A stretch of 64,000 nt of DNA, taken from assembly GCF_047511655.1 (NCBI RefSeq), contig NC_133390.1, positions 88,729,583 through 88,793,582 on the forward strand, written 5' to 3'. This stretch comes from Castor canadensis. Its lineage: Eukaryota > Chordata > Mammalia > Rodentia > Castoridae. A model generated the notes under the pieces. That model did no database searches. It worked only from the letters and a program-made list of their open reading frames with translations, and was not told where the DNA came from. Each line of letters starts with the position of its first letter. Positions within the stretch are counted from its first letter, which is position 1. Shown here piece by piece: positions 1-12,078 of the stretch. The position numbers and the translations under genes were made by a program.

Positions 1-1504
1 AAAACTGGGGAGAAAGTCTGCACTTTTCTCTTTTTCTACTTCCCTACATTATTTGCAAGAAGACAATCTCACTTCAGTAGCCAGGTAAAAACTGATGTGA
101 TTTTTTTAAAGTAAAAATTCTTGCCTTGTTTACCTCATAGAATTATGTGAAGATCAATGTGATAGTAAGTATAATATTGCCTGGTGAAGTATATTAATAT
201 GTGGATCAAGTAGATTACTTTGTTAATATTATCAACATCCTCGAAACAAATTTCTGATTCTATGTCATGAATATATATACTCTTATTAAGGCTTTAGATA
301 AGAAAGTTACCTTAATATTTGTTTGTAATTTATAAATGTATATGCATTTTTATATTTTTAAGCTTAGAATTGCTAATTTAATTTAAAAATATAAACTATA
401 CAATAAAAACAAATAAGGTTCCTTTCACAAACTGGTGTCTGAAATTCTTGAGTGCATAAATATCTTCAAAAACAAAAATATTTTCTAAGTAATTTGTAAT
501 CAAATTTGATTTGAATATTTTATAGTCTATGCCACTCAATATTAGTGTTCATGCATTTCACTGCAAAGAAGTATAGGACTTTCTCCCCATTTAGAGTTTA
601 AGAAAGCCAGATCAAAAAAGACAAGGCAATCGAAAAATAGTACAAATGAGATATTTTTGTTCCACATATTTAAGAGCAGAAGTGTGTGGTACAAATGATA
701 AGTTCTATGTATTATCAGGATAGGAAAAAATAACTGTAGATTCTAGTTATACTTTCTAGAGAGGTGAAACAATTTTATTGAATGATCCTTTGTATGTTCA
801 AATTTAATGTGGATCCTTTAAGAGAGAAAGTAGTTTCTGAAATAAACTCTAATTTTTCTTGAACAAAGGAAAGTAGCCCCAATTTTTCAGAACTTTTCTT
901 TCATCAAAGTTGAACTACGGGATAACAAAGGCTCTGTGTCCTGGAGGCTACAACACCTTATCACTCTATGAATTGGCCTCAAGAGGTGCAGGATCAGTAA
1001 TTGTCAGTCTTAAGAAATAAATAATTCGATTTCCAGGAGTTGGATTGAACTTGGAATAAGACTTATGTAGGGTTGTCGACCTTAATATTTGCTGAGCTGT
1101 CTTTCAAGGCTCTGTCTTGTTCCATCCCATTTTTATGATGCGTAACTTTCCAACCTTTGGTTCCTACCTAGTCTGGTCTGTTTCAGGCAAGGTCAGAGTA
1201 CCCTGTATTCAGGTTCTGAGTGCAGTCCTTGCTGCCAATCTCCTCCATGATGTTTTGCTATCTTCTAAAAGAAGTAGAAGGAAAAAAGGGGTCATATTTA
1301 AGTCTCAGATTGCAAAGTGTAAGCTCTCTCAGGCAATTCTTTAAAAATCTCATATATCTTGAATTTTTAATCCATCTGCTCTCTTTCATGAGATCTTTTT
1401 ACATTATTAAAGAAAGAAATATTTTTCTTTAATACATATTAGATTGCTATCAGCAGACATGATCAAAAGCATTTCATGGAGCAAATAGTCATTTTAAGAA
1501 GGTG
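1..1504. other. Unique AT-rich DNA
   Basis: No gene, RNA or clear repeat recognised. The sequence is AT-rich with only short random open frames and no codon or splice pattern suggesting an exon. Confidence 0.5.
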
Positions 1505-1935
1505 GTTAGGGGCAAGTAGCTTAGAGACTAGACACAAATTCTAGCTCTGCAACAATGATCACTTTTGTAACCTTGAGTAAGCAACTCAGCCTCTTTGCCT
1601 CAACTTACTTTTTTTTCTCTCTCTCTCTTTCTTTTCTTCCTTCCTCCCTTCCTTCCCTCCCTTCTTCCCATTCTCTTTCTTTCTTTTAGAGATAGGGTCT
1701 CACTGTGTAGCCCAGGCTGGCCTTGATTTCGTGATCCTCCTGCTTCTGCCTCCTGAGTTTTGGGATTATAGGCATACCCCACCACACTCTGGTTTTTTTT
1801 TTTTTTTTTGGTGTTGGTACTTGGTTTTGAACTCAAGATCTCCCACTTGCCAGGCCAGCACTTTATCACCTGAGTCACACCTCCAGACCCTAAACTTTCT
1901 TATCTGTGAAATGGAGGCAAAAATACAGCAATGGA
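1505..1935 (+). repeat. MIR SINE fossil split by a younger SINE
   Basis: The left part (about 1505-1614) has the MIR pattern: tagged first-person features such as 'ctagctctgcaac' followed by 'ttgtaaccttgagtaagcaa' and 'cctctttgcctcaac'. It resumes at about 1890 with 'ttatctgtgaaatggaggc', the usual next MIR block. A pyrimidine tract and a minus-strand SINE (1687-1888) sit between the two halves, so the younger SINE inserted into the MIR. Confidence 0.7.
1687..1888 (-). repeat. Composite B1-like + tRNA-like SINE (nested in MIR)
   Basis: Read on the minus strand, a tRNA-like box with A and B box remnants is followed by a B1/Alu-like part (plus-strand 'gggtctcactgtgtagcccaggctgg'). The T-run at 1792-1809 separates the two modules. 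A CT-rich tract at 1610-1686 precedes it. Confidence 0.75.
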
Positions 1936-2699
1936 TTATTTTGGGTAATAAATATAAAACATTTTGGAAAGTCACTGCTATCATATATGAGAACTCAAGA
2001 AACATTAACTTTTTGCCATTTATCATCAACCCATAATATCCCAAAGATTCTAGCTTTCAAATTTTTCCTGCATTGTGTGACCCTATTTCACTTTTGTCTG
2101 CTTCAGTGACTGCCACACGCTTCATGTTTGAGTGCCTACACAATCGTGTATTTATGGAATCATGTCCTTCAAAGTCCCTAAGAATTGTGGGGAAATCCCT
2201 GTTTCATTCATTCAAATGCTCTTAGCCAGTATGTCTGATTTGGAATTTATCACTACTTTGTAGTTTTTAGTCCTTTGTTTTTTTCAGCCTTCAGTTTAAA
2301 AAGTCCTATTAAACACAACTTTGCTGAGTTGTTTTACTTGAAAAATTCTTTTTTTCTATCTCCATAGGAGAGGCAGATCTGGCAGGGCCTGCCTGGCCAC
2401 CACCCTTTAAAACCCTACTTAAAAATTTTATCAATGGGGAATGCAGAAGCAAAATTTATAGACACTGAAACTCTTGTGAGACTGAGCATGTCAGCTTTCA
2501 GGATATGACTTTGAAATTTAGAGACACAGTCAACTGTATGCATTGGCTGTTAACATTCATTCCATTTTTGAGAACATAACACATACCTAAAGTGAATGCT
2601 AATTGTTCTATTCCCCTCATTGAATCCCTACTATGTGCTAGGTACTTAGAATATTTGTTATTAAGATATAATTTAGGTAAAGTAATATTCATTCCACAA
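1936..2699. other. Unique sequence, nothing recognised
   Basis: No gene or clear repeat could be recognised here. Confidence 0.45.
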
Positions 2700-2807
2700 T
2701 GAATTCCTTCTTTCCTCCCCCCTTTCCTTCCTTCCTTCTTCCTTCCATCCTTCCTTCCTTCCTTCCATCCTTCCTTCCTTCCTTCCTTTCTTCCTTCGTT
2801 CCTTCTT
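2700..2807. repeat. (CCTT)n pyrimidine microsatellite
   Basis: About 100 bp of CCTT/CTTC units with interruptions such as 'ccatcc'. It abuts the tRNA-like end of a minus-strand SINE, so it probably grew from the SINE A-tail. Confidence 0.9.
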
Positions 2808-3112
2808 TTTATAGCAGTACTGGGATGGACTCAGGACCTCCCACTTGCTAGGCAGGTGCTCTACCACTTGAGTCACACTTCCAGTCCTTTTATGCTTCAG
2901 TTGTTTTTCTGATAATGTCTTGTGTTTTTGCCCAGGGTTTCCTTGGGCCATGATCCTCCTCTTTTTGCCTCCAGTATAGCTAGGGACGCAAGCATGTAGC
3001 ACCACTACCAGCTTGTTGATTGAGATGGAGGCTGGTCCCCTGCTCCCACACTCCTGACTTCTACCTCGGGAGTACTGGGATTACAGGTGTGAAACATTGT
3101 GCCTGGCTTTTT
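2808..3112 (-). repeat. SINE cluster, minus strand
   Basis: The tRNA-like module (plus-strand 'cttgctaggcaggtgctctaccacttgag' type signature) at 2810-2888 is followed by two degraded B1/Alu-like arms. The second ends in 'gggattacaggtgtgaaac' at about 3090. Confidence 0.75.
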
Positions 3113-3164
3113 AAACTACAAGTTTTGATGAACTCACACAAATGTACCACAACTAAATCAAAAG

Positions 3165-3378
3165 TTAACAAGACCCTATCTCAAAAACAATCCTGAGCTA
3201 CTGGGAAGGCAGAGGTAGGAGATTCAGTGTCCACTGGTAGCTTGGGCAAGAGTGTGAGACCTACCTCACAAACAAGCAAACAAATAGCAAAAGGCCTTGG
3301 GAAGTGGCTTCAGTAGTAGAGTTCTTGCCTAGCAAGCATAAGGCTCTGAATTTAATCCCCAGTACTTCTAAAAATAAA
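3165..3378 (+). repeat. Composite SINE, plus strand, old
   Basis: A diverged B1-like part ('gagctactgggaaggcag') is followed by a tRNA-like part ('cttgcctagcaagcataagg') and an A-rich tail with AAATAAATAA. Confidence 0.65.
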
Positions 3379-3439
3379 TAAGTAGATAAAAGGCAGATAT
3401 TGTCAGAATGAATAAAAAATACAATGTGCTGCCTATAAG

Positions 3440-3451
3440 AAATCTACTTTA
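3440..3451. repeat. 5' TSD of L1 element A
   Basis: AAATCTACTTTA, repeated exactly at 10433-10444 after the second poly(A). Confidence 0.85.
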
Positions 3452-4524
3452 GGTGACAGAGGGTCCAAGATGGTGACCAGGACACAACCTCAGACCTCCT
3501 GAGCTCCATGATCCAGAGACTTTGCTGAGAGGCTGAAGACACGTTTGACTGAGGTAAAGCACCAGGGAGAGCTGAAACATCAGCACTCTGAACCCCTAGC
3601 TCGTGGAAGACTTCTCCATGCCATGATATACTAAAAGAATAGCCAGCGCTGCATGCCAAGCCCCATCCCATAGGTTGGAGGAGCCGATGCTCTGCATGCC
3701 ATGGGATCTCCGAACCTCTGGCCCTGTTCCTTAGCCCCGCCAGGGCCATGCTACCCTAAACTCCCACCCCTCAGACCTGCATGATCTCTGCCAGATGAGC
3801 CCTTAAGGTCTGCCAAGCCGGGGATCCACAAACATTCATGATCTCCACCGGGCCATGCCCTCAGGCCTGCACAATCTCCACTCTACTGGGCCACGCCCCC
3901 AAGGCCTGTCAAACTGGGAATCCACACACAGATGATCTCTGCTCTGTCAGGCCGCACCCTCCAGCCCTGCACAAGCCTCTGTGATCTCTACTGGACTGTG
4001 CCCCTTATGCCTGCATAGACCTGCACAATCTCCACTGGGCCCGTTCCCCTAAAGCCTGCCAAGTTGGCAATTCACAGACACTCAGGATCTCCACTCCGCC
4101 AGCCCATGCCCTTCAAGCTCACTAAGCACATCCTCCAAAGGCTCACTAGTTCACCTCAACTAAAGGCCTCCACCCATAGGCCCGTGGGACCCCACCCACC
4201 TGCCACCCACGACAGGAGTGCTCCAAAACTGCCTAAGAGACACACACAGACAGATCTGGATGCTAAAGGAGTAACATCAGAAAAACTAAGACTGCAATTC
4301 TACTATTCCAGAACTAGTGATTGTTTTTTTCTTTTTTTTCCCTTCTTTAAGGGATTTGCTGCCTGGTTTGCTGTTTGATTACCCACCATCTCTCCCATTT
4401 TTTGTTTCTTTTTTTTTCTCTTTTCCTCTCTTCTCTCTTCCTTTTGTCTTTCCATCTCTTTCTCTTTTTCATCCTTCTCTCTTGGTTTTGTTTGTATTAA
4501 TATTGTTACCCAGCTAATACTAAA
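3452..4524 (+). promoter_or_regulatory. L1 element A 5' UTR with monomer-like repeats
   Basis: This is a GC-rich block of about 1 kb, unlike the AT-rich surroundings. A phrase of type ATCTCY-RCY recurs at 3783, 3841, 3874, 3935, 3984, 4028 and 4087, each set among 'gcctgcacaat', 'gggccacgccc' and 'ctgccaag' phrases. This suggests degenerate tandem promoter units, comparable in principle with murine L1 monomers. A pyrimidine-rich stretch (4318-4480) precedes ORF1. Promoter function is inferred from position. Confidence 0.6.
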
Positions 4525-5745
4525 TTGCACATAGTCCAGGATAGAAACGGTACCTTGTGGAAATATGGGAGGGAGGGAAGACATTCTCCCCCCAAAAATA
4601 AAGTAGTACAGGATTTAGAGCGAAATAAAGACAATGGATGTCCAGATCCAGACTTCAACAAAACAAAGATAAACTATACCAAGGAACCCAAAGAAGCCCA
4701 CAAGAACACATTGAAAGAAGAAATTCTACAAGTAATTAATGAGAATTTCGTAGAGATGTTACTAGACATGTCAACCAAAATGTACAAGAGGCACTCAAGA
4801 AAAGCCAAGACAACAAAAACAAAGAATATGAGAAAACCCAGAAACAAATGAAATCATAGAAGCCCTAAATAAACACCAAACTGAAACTGAGACCACCATA
4901 AACAGAGAGATTAACAAATTAAGGGCAAAAATTGACAATATTAAAGAGGAAGTAACCCACGATGTGGAAAACCTCAGAAAAAAGAATGAAACAAATACAA
5001 AACAAAATGGATGGTCATTCCAGCAGAATAGAACAAACAGAAGACACAATCTCAGAACTTGAATATGAAATGGCAATTAAAGGAAAAACTGAAGAATTAT
5101 TAGTTAAACAATTCAAGACCTGTGAAAAGAAAATGCAAGAACTCACTGAATCCATCAAAAGACCAAACCTGAGAAGCATGGGCACTGAAGAAGAAGAGGT
5201 GCAAGCAAAAAAATGTGTAATGTATTCAACAAAATAATAAGAGAAAATTTCCCAAATCTAGAGAAAACCATGCCCATTCAGGTACAGGAAGCCTCCCAAA
5301 CACCAAACAGATTTGACCAAAATAGAACTATGCCACGATATATTATCATTAAAACAACAAGTACAGAGACTAGAGAAAGAATATTGAAGGCTGTAAAAGA
5401 GAAAAAAACAGATAACATACAAAGGCAAACCCATCAAAATCACAGCAGACTTCTCAACAGAAATATTAAAAGCCAGAAGAGCATGGAGTGAGGTCTTCCA
5501 AGCACTGAATGAAAATAACTTCAATCCTAAGATACTCTACCATGCAAAACTATCATTCAAAATAGATGGAACAATAAAAGTCTTCCATGATAAGCAGAAA
5601 CTAAAACAATATATGACCACCAAACCATCACTACAAAAGATTCTCCAAGGAATTCTGCACACAGAAAATGAAAGCAGACAAAACCATGAAGGGGAAGCCA
5701 ATACCAAACCACAGGAGAAGAAAAGGCAAGAAAGGAAAGAGTAAC
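4525..5745 (+). pseudogene. L1 ORF1p relic (element A)
   Basis: ORF1p is the L1 RNA-binding trimeric chaperone. The frame is broken into pieces at 4525-4851, 4962-5237 and 5213-5491. The middle piece is rich in E, K and Q like the coiled coil, with 'KMQELTESIKRPNLR' as the link to the RRM. The third piece has the RRM/C-terminal signature 'RYIIIKTTSTETRERILKAVKEK'. The C-terminal end continues in other frames to about 5745. Frameshifts and stops make it non-coding. Confidence 0.85.
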
Positions 5746-5794
5746 ACTGATTCATCTGCACACAATCAAACCCTTAATCAACAGAGACAACTTC

Positions 5795-8700
5795 ATGACA
5801 GGGATCAGCACGTATTTATCAATACTAACACTGAATGTTAATGGACTAAATTCCCCCATCAAAAGACACCGATTTCCAAACTGGATTAAAAAGGAAGATC
5901 CAACAATCTGCTGCCTACAGGAGACCCACCTCCTCTACAGAAATAAGCACTGGCTGAGAGTGAAAGGCTGGAAGAAGATTTACCAAGCTAATGGTCCCTG
6001 AAAACAGGCAAGTGTAGCAATACTTATCTCAGACAAAGTAGACTTCAAACCTACATTGATCAAACGAGATAAAGAAGGACACCCCATACTAATAAAAGGG
6101 GAAATATACCAAAAGGAAAAAACAATTATCAACCTATATGCATCCAATGTCAATGCACCCAATTTCATCAATCATACTTTCAAAGACCTAAAAGCATATA
6201 TAGACTCCAACACAGTGGTACTGGGAGACTTTAATACCTCCTATCACCAATAGATAGGACATCAAAACAAAAAATCAATAAAGAAATTCTAGAACTAAAT
6301 AATACCATAGATCAAATGGACCTAGCTGATGCCTACAGAACATTTCATCCAATTTCTGCACAATATACATTCTTCTCAGCTGCCCATGGAACCTTCTCCC
6401 AAATTGATTATATCTTAGGCACAAGCAAGCCTCAGCAAATATAAGAAAATAGAAATAATCCCATGCATTCTGTCTGACCACAATGCATTAAAACTAGAAA
6501 TCAACAACAAAAACAGCAGTAAAAAACATGCAAACAATTGGAAGCTGAACAACTCATTGCTCAATGACGAATGGATCATTGATGAGATAAAAGAGGAAAT
6601 TAAAAGTTTCCTGGAAGTTAATGAAAATGAAAACACGACCTACCAGAACCTATGGGACACAGCAAAGGCAGTCCTGAGAGGAAAGTTTATAGCCATGAGT
6701 GCATATATTAAAAGGACAGAAAGATCTCAAATCAATGACCTAACACTACAGCTCAAACTCCTAGTAAAACAAGAACAAGCAAATCTCAAAACAAGCAGAA
6801 GGAAAGAAATAATTAAAGTAAGGGCTGAAATCAATGAAATAGAAACAACAACAACAAAAAACCATACAAAGAATCAATGAAACAAAAAGCTGGATCTTTG
6901 AAAAAATAAATAAGATTGACAGACCCCTGGCAAACCTAAACTGAGGAGAGAAAAAACCCAAATCACTAAAATCAGAAATACAAAAGGAGAGATAGCAACA
7001 AACACAATGGAAATCCATGAAATCTTCAGAGACTACTTTGAAAGCCTATACTCTAATAAATTTGAAAATCTTGAAGAAATGAACAGATTTCTAGAAACTT
7101 ATAACTACCCAAAACTGAACCAAGAGGATATTAATACCTGAATAGATCTATAACTCAAAAAGAAATTGAAGCTGCCATCAAGAGCATCCCAAAAAAGAAA
7201 AATCCAGGATCTGATGGATTCACTGCTGAATTCTATCAGACATTTAAAGAAGAACTAATACCAACTCTACTTAAACTGTTCCATGAGATAGAAAGGGAAG
7301 GAACACTGCCTAACTCATTTTATGAAGCCAATATTATTCTAATCCCAAACCAGACAAAGACACCTCTGAAAAGGAGAACTACAGTCCAATTTCCTTAATG
7401 AATATCGATGCAAAAATCCTCAATAAAAAAATGGCAAACCGAATCCAACAACACATCAGAAAGTTCGTACACCACAACCAAGTCGGCTTCCCCCCAGGTA
7501 TGCAGGAGTGGTTCAACATATGCAAATCTATAAATGTAATACAGTACATCAATAGAAGCAAAGACAAAAACCACTTGATCCTCTCAATAGATGCAGAAAA
7601 GCCTTTGACAAGATTTACCACCACTTCATGATAAAAGCTCTAAGGAAACTAGGAATAGAAGGAATGTACCTCAACATTGTAAAGGCTAAACATGACAAAA
7701 CTACAGCCAACATCATACTTAATGGTAAAAAACTAAAATCAGGAATGAGACAAGGGTACCCACTATCCCCACTCTTATTCAACATAGTGCTGGAATTTCT
7801 GGCCTGAGCAATTAAGCAAGAAGAAGAAATAAAAGGAATACAAATAGGTAAAGAAACTGTCAAAATATCCTCATTTGCAGATGATATGATCCTATACCTT
7901 ACACTACCCAAGAACTCTTAGACACTGTAAACAGCTACAGTAAGGTGGCAGGATACAAAATCAACCTACAAAATTCATTAGCTTTTCCATACACCAGCAA
8001 TGAACAAACTGAGAAGGAATATATGGAAACAATTCCGTTCACAATAGCCTCAAAAAAAAAAAAAGAAATACCTAGGGGTAAATTTAATAAAAGATGTGAA
8101 TGAACTCTACAAGGAGAATTACAAACTCCTGAAGAAAGAGATCGAGGAAGACTACAGAAGATGGAAAGATCTCCCGTGCTCATGGATTGGTAGAATCAAC
8201 ATAGTAAAAATGGCTATACTACTGAAAGCAATCTACATGTTTAATGCAATTCCCATCAAAATCCCAATGACTTTCATCACAGACATTGAAAAATATACCC
8301 TAAAGTTCTTTTGGAAACACAAGAGATCACAAATAAACAAGGCAACACTCAGCAAAAAGAGCAATGCTGGAGGTATCACAGTACCTAATTTCAAACTATA
8401 TTACAAAGCAGTAGCAATAGAAACAGCATGGTGCTGGCACAAAAACAGACATGAAGACCAGTGGAACAGAACAGAGGATCTAGATATGAATCCACACAAC
8501 TATACCCACTTCATTTTTGACAAAGTTGCCAAAAATATACAATGGAGAAAAGACAGCCTTGTCAACAAATGTTGCTGGGAAAAGTGGTTATCCATCTGTA
8601 AAAAACTTAAACTAGATCCATGTCTATCACCCTGTACTAGTATCAACTCAAAATGGATCAAAGATCTAAATATCAGATCTAAAACTCTGAAGTTACTACA

Positions 8701-9598
8701 GGAAGGAGCAGGAAACACTCTGGAACTAATAGGTATAGTCAAAGTCTCCCTCAGTAAAACCCCAGCAGCCCAGCAACTAAGAGAAAGGATAGACAAATAG
8801 GACTTCATAAAATTAAAAAGCTTCTGCACAACAAAAGAAATGGTCTCTAAACTGAAAAGACCACCCGCAGAGTGGGAGAAAATATTTGCCAGCCGTACAT
8901 CAGACAGGGACTGATAACCAGAATATACAGGGAACTTAAGAAACTAAACTCTCCTAAAATCAATGAACCAATTAAGAAATGGGCAACTGAACTAAACAGA
9001 ACTTTTTCAAAAGAAGAAATTCAAATGGCCAAAAAGCACATGAACAAATGCTCACCATCTCTTGTCATAAAGGAAATGCAAATCAAAACCCCACTAAGAT
9101 TCCACCTCACCCCTGTTAGAATAGCCATCATCCAAAACACCACCAACAACATGTGTTGGTGAGGATGTGGGGGAAAAGGAACCCTAATCTACTGCAAGCA
9201 AGTGGGAATGCAAGCTGGTGTAACCACTCTGGAAAAAAATTTGGAGACTTCTTAAAAATCTAAACATAGACCTGTCATATGATCCAGCAATCCCACCCCT
9301 GGGGATATACCCAAAGGAATGCAACACAGGTTACTGCAGAGGCACCTGCACACCCATGTTTATTGCAGCACTATTCACAATAGCCAAGTTATGGAAACAA
9401 CCAAGATGCCCCACTACTGATGAGTGGATCATGAAAATGTGGTACTTATACACAATGGAATTTTACTCAGCTATAAAGAATAATGAAAATTTATCATTTG
9501 CATGTAAATGGATGGAACTGGAGAATATCATTCTGAGCAAGGTCAGCCAGGCTAAGAAGACCAAAAATTGTATGTTCTCCCTCATATGGGGACTTTAG
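5795..9598 (+). pseudogene. L1 ORF2p relic (element A): endonuclease-RT
   Basis: ORF2p nicks DNA and reverse-transcribes L1 RNA. The start at 5795 is followed by 'LTLNVNGLNSPIKRHR' of the APE-like endonuclease, then a TGA at 5999-6001. The endonuclease continues at 6056-6253 ('VVLGDFNT'). RT-domain pieces follow at 7398-7631 and to about 7910, where the 'cagatgatatgat' codons of the FADD-type catalytic box are seen in a shifted frame. The longest piece (8096-8800, 234 aa) begins after the RT core. The C-terminal region runs through 8872-9162 and 9356-9598. There are at least six disruptions. Confidence 0.9.
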
Positions 9599-10065
9599 AT
9601 CTATGGCAAATGCAGCAATGTGGTTGAACTTGGGTCACATGACAAGGGGAGAACACATACAGGAGATATAGGAATAGGTAGAAAACCCAAAACATGAAAG
9701 TGTTTGATGTTCCCACCCCAGAGGAACTAATACAGAAACCTTAAAACGACAGAGGTTATCATGAGCATGGATCAGGAACCAATGTAATGATCAGTTAGAG
9801 TTGAATCAACATGCGTCATAACACATGGGTACACTAAAGCAATAGTAGGAATCTCGCTGTATAGCTATTCTTAACTCAACTAGCCAAAACGCTTTGTCTT
9901 CCTTATTATGCTTATGTCTTTTCTTCAACAAAATTCGTGATAAAGGCAGAACAGGACCTGCCTGGAACTGAGGTGGGGGAGGGTGGGAAGGATGGGGGAG
10001 GGGAGCAGGGTGGAGAAATGACCCAAATAATGTATGCACATGTGAATAAACGGATAACAAAAAAA
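9599..10065 (+). other. L1 element A 3' UTR and first A-rich end
   Basis: Contains a G-rich polypurine tract (about 9970-10015) typical of L1 3' UTRs, then AATAAA (10045-10050) and a short A7 run (10059-10065). The weak first tail fits with read-through into downstream DNA. Confidence 0.75.
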
Positions 10066-10426
10066 CTGCATATTACAGGGTATATGTAATTAGATATCCA
10101 TATCATCACAACATCAAGAAAAAAGGAAACAAAACATTCTTAAATTGGAAATATTGGGAGGAAGATTACCTTAGTTTGTAATGAAAATGAGCTATTTCAT
10201 TTTCCTTTTATATAATTGATATTAGTAACCATAGTCATTTTCACATATTTGGTGGTAAATGGGAATTTTTATTTGTATTGAACTTTATATTAATTTTAAC
10301 AAATCTTAATCAGATTTCAGTGAGTGTTCTAATGTGTTTTCATTATGATTCTATATTTTTGCTACAATTTCTCATTTAAAAGCTTGGTCCCTATTTCAAA
10401 CTCATTAAAAATCTGGTTTTTCCAGT
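10066..10426 (+). other. Putative 3'-transduced segment
   Basis: Non-L1, AT-rich DNA lies between the L1 3' end and a second poly(A) (10427-10435). ATTAAA at 10404-10409, 17 nt before that tail, would be the alternative polyadenylation signal. The TSD falls after this segment rather than after the L1 3' UTR. Confidence 0.7.
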
Positions 10427-10514
10427 AAAAAAAAATCTACTTTAAATATAATAATATGGCAGATAAAAATTAAGGATAGGAAAATGTATACCATGCAGAC
10501 ATTATTCAAAAGAA

Positions 10515-10608
10515 AGGTGAGGACTGGGGGCATAGCTCAAGCGGTAGAGCACCTATCTTGCAGGTATTAAGCCCTGAGTTCAACCCCCAGTACTGCTGGA
10601 AAACAGAA
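10515..10608 (+). repeat. tRNA-like SINE monomer
   Basis: 'catagctcaagcggtagagc' (A-box side) and 'gagttcaacccccagtactg' (B-box side) give a tRNA-like monomer with an A-rich end. Confidence 0.8.
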
Positions 10609-10697
10609 ACAACAACTTCTAAAGAAAGTTGAGTGGCTAGATTTTAAATCAAAGTAGACTTCAAGGAAAGGAAAATTACTAGAGAAAAAGAGAGACA

Positions 10698-10845
10698 TTA
10701 AGCCAAGCACCAGTGACTCACACCAGTAATCCCAGCTACTTGGGAGACTGAGATCAGAAGGATCGCCATTTGAGGCCAGCCTGAGCAAATAGTTCTCAAG
10801 CTCTCCATCTCCAAAATAACCACAGCAAAATGGACTGGTTGGGAC
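10698..10845 (+). repeat. B1/Alu-like SINE half, truncated
   Basis: 'ccagtaatcccagctacttg' and 'aaaataaccacagcaaaatgga' mark the left module. The expected tRNA-like right module is missing, and L1 sequence starts at about 10846 instead. Confidence 0.75.
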
Positions 10846-11888
10846 TGCATCAAACTGAAGATTTTCTGCACAGCAAAGGAAACAAACACCAGATTCAAGA
10901 GACAGCCCACAGAATGGGAGAAAATCTTTGCCAGCTACTCATCCGATAAGGGACTAATATCCAGAATCTACAAGGAACTCAAAAAACTCAACCCCCGAAA
11001 GAATCAACACCCCAGTGAAGAAATGGGCACATGAATTAAACAGGGAATTCTCTAAGGAAGAGGTACAAATGGCCAGTAAATACATGAAGAAGTGTTCAAC
11101 TTCCCTGGTTATAAAAGAAATGCAAATCAAAACACTTAGATTTCATCTCATCCTAGTTAGAATGACCATAATCAAGGACAAAACAACTACAAATGCTGGT
11201 GAGGATATGGTGAAGCAGGAACCCTAATACACTGTTGGTGGGAATGCAAATTAGTACAACCATTGTGGAAAGCAGTATGGAGATTCCTCAAAAGATAAAG
11301 ATAGAACTGCCATATGATCAAGTGACACCACTCCTGGGCATCTACCCAAAGGAATGTAAGACAGTATACAATAGAGACACCTGCACACTGATGCTCATCA
11401 CAGCACTATTCACAATATCTAAGCTTTGGAACCCAGGTGCCCTACAATTGATGAATGGATCAGGAAAATTTGGCATATACACAATGGAATATTACTGAGT
11501 CATAGCAAATAATGACACATGGTTTGAAGACAAATGGATGGATTCAGAGGTTAAGTGAAGTAAGCCAGGCTCAGAAACACAAAGGCCACATGTTTTCTCT
11601 CATACATGGAAGATAGATTCAAAAGATAAACATATACACAAAAACAACCATGATCATGTACAAACTCATATGTAGCTCATGCTTGTAATAGTGAAACTAC
11701 ACTATGGAACTGGAGGAAAGAAGGAAAGGAAAAGAGAATGATAGACTATCAATAATATCACATAACATAAGATGTGAAGGTACAGGATGTAACAATGTTT
11801 ATTGAAAGCTGTTGAAAGATGAGTGGGTGGGAGTTAAAGGGGTAATGGAAAGGGTTGAATGGACCAAAGTACAGTATACCCACAGTGG
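10846..11888 (+). mobile_element. 5'-truncated LINE-1 fragment, older subfamily
   Basis: ORF2 C-terminal sequence on the plus strand: 'KKWAHELNREFSKEEVQMA' at about 11018 and '[20 protein letters not shown]' in a second frame near 11400, followed by a 3' UTR to about 11888. It differs clearly from element A (for example 'AHELNREF' against 'ATELNRTF'), so it is another subfamily. It may have landed in the SINE just upstream; no clean TSD was seen. Confidence 0.8.
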
Positions 11889-12078
11889 GCTTGAATTCTG
11901 GTTATATTATTCACATTTTGGAACTTTGAACAATTTATTAAATTCCTAATTGCTTTATTTTCTAATCTATAAAATGGGGCTAATAATTATACATACCTTC
12001 TAATATCATCAAGACAAAAGAGTACACTGGGATAGTGCCTAGGATAGTTTTATCACCTGTATGTGCTCATTATGCTTT
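11889..12078 (+). repeat. MIR SINE fossil
   Basis: Shows the MIR core and tail: 'ttttctaatctataaaatggggctaataat', then 'gatagtgcctagg' and 'gtgctcattat'. Diverged but recognisable. Confidence 0.75.

Larger units (their letters stand above)
3452..10432 (+). mobile_element. Full-length LINE-1 (element A) with 3' transduction
   Basis: The order is a 5' UTR (3452-4524), ORF1 relic (4525-5745), ORF2 relic (5795-9598), 3' UTR and A-rich tail (9599-10065), then about 360 bp of non-L1 DNA ending in a second poly(A) (10427-10435). A perfect 12-bp TSD, AAATCTACTTTA, lies at 3440-3451 and 10433-10444, so L1 and trailing DNA entered together. The 5' end carries CCAAGATGG (3465-3473), a YY1-type initiator like that of human L1. 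Both ORFs carry several stops and frameshifts, so the copy is dead. Confidence 0.85.
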
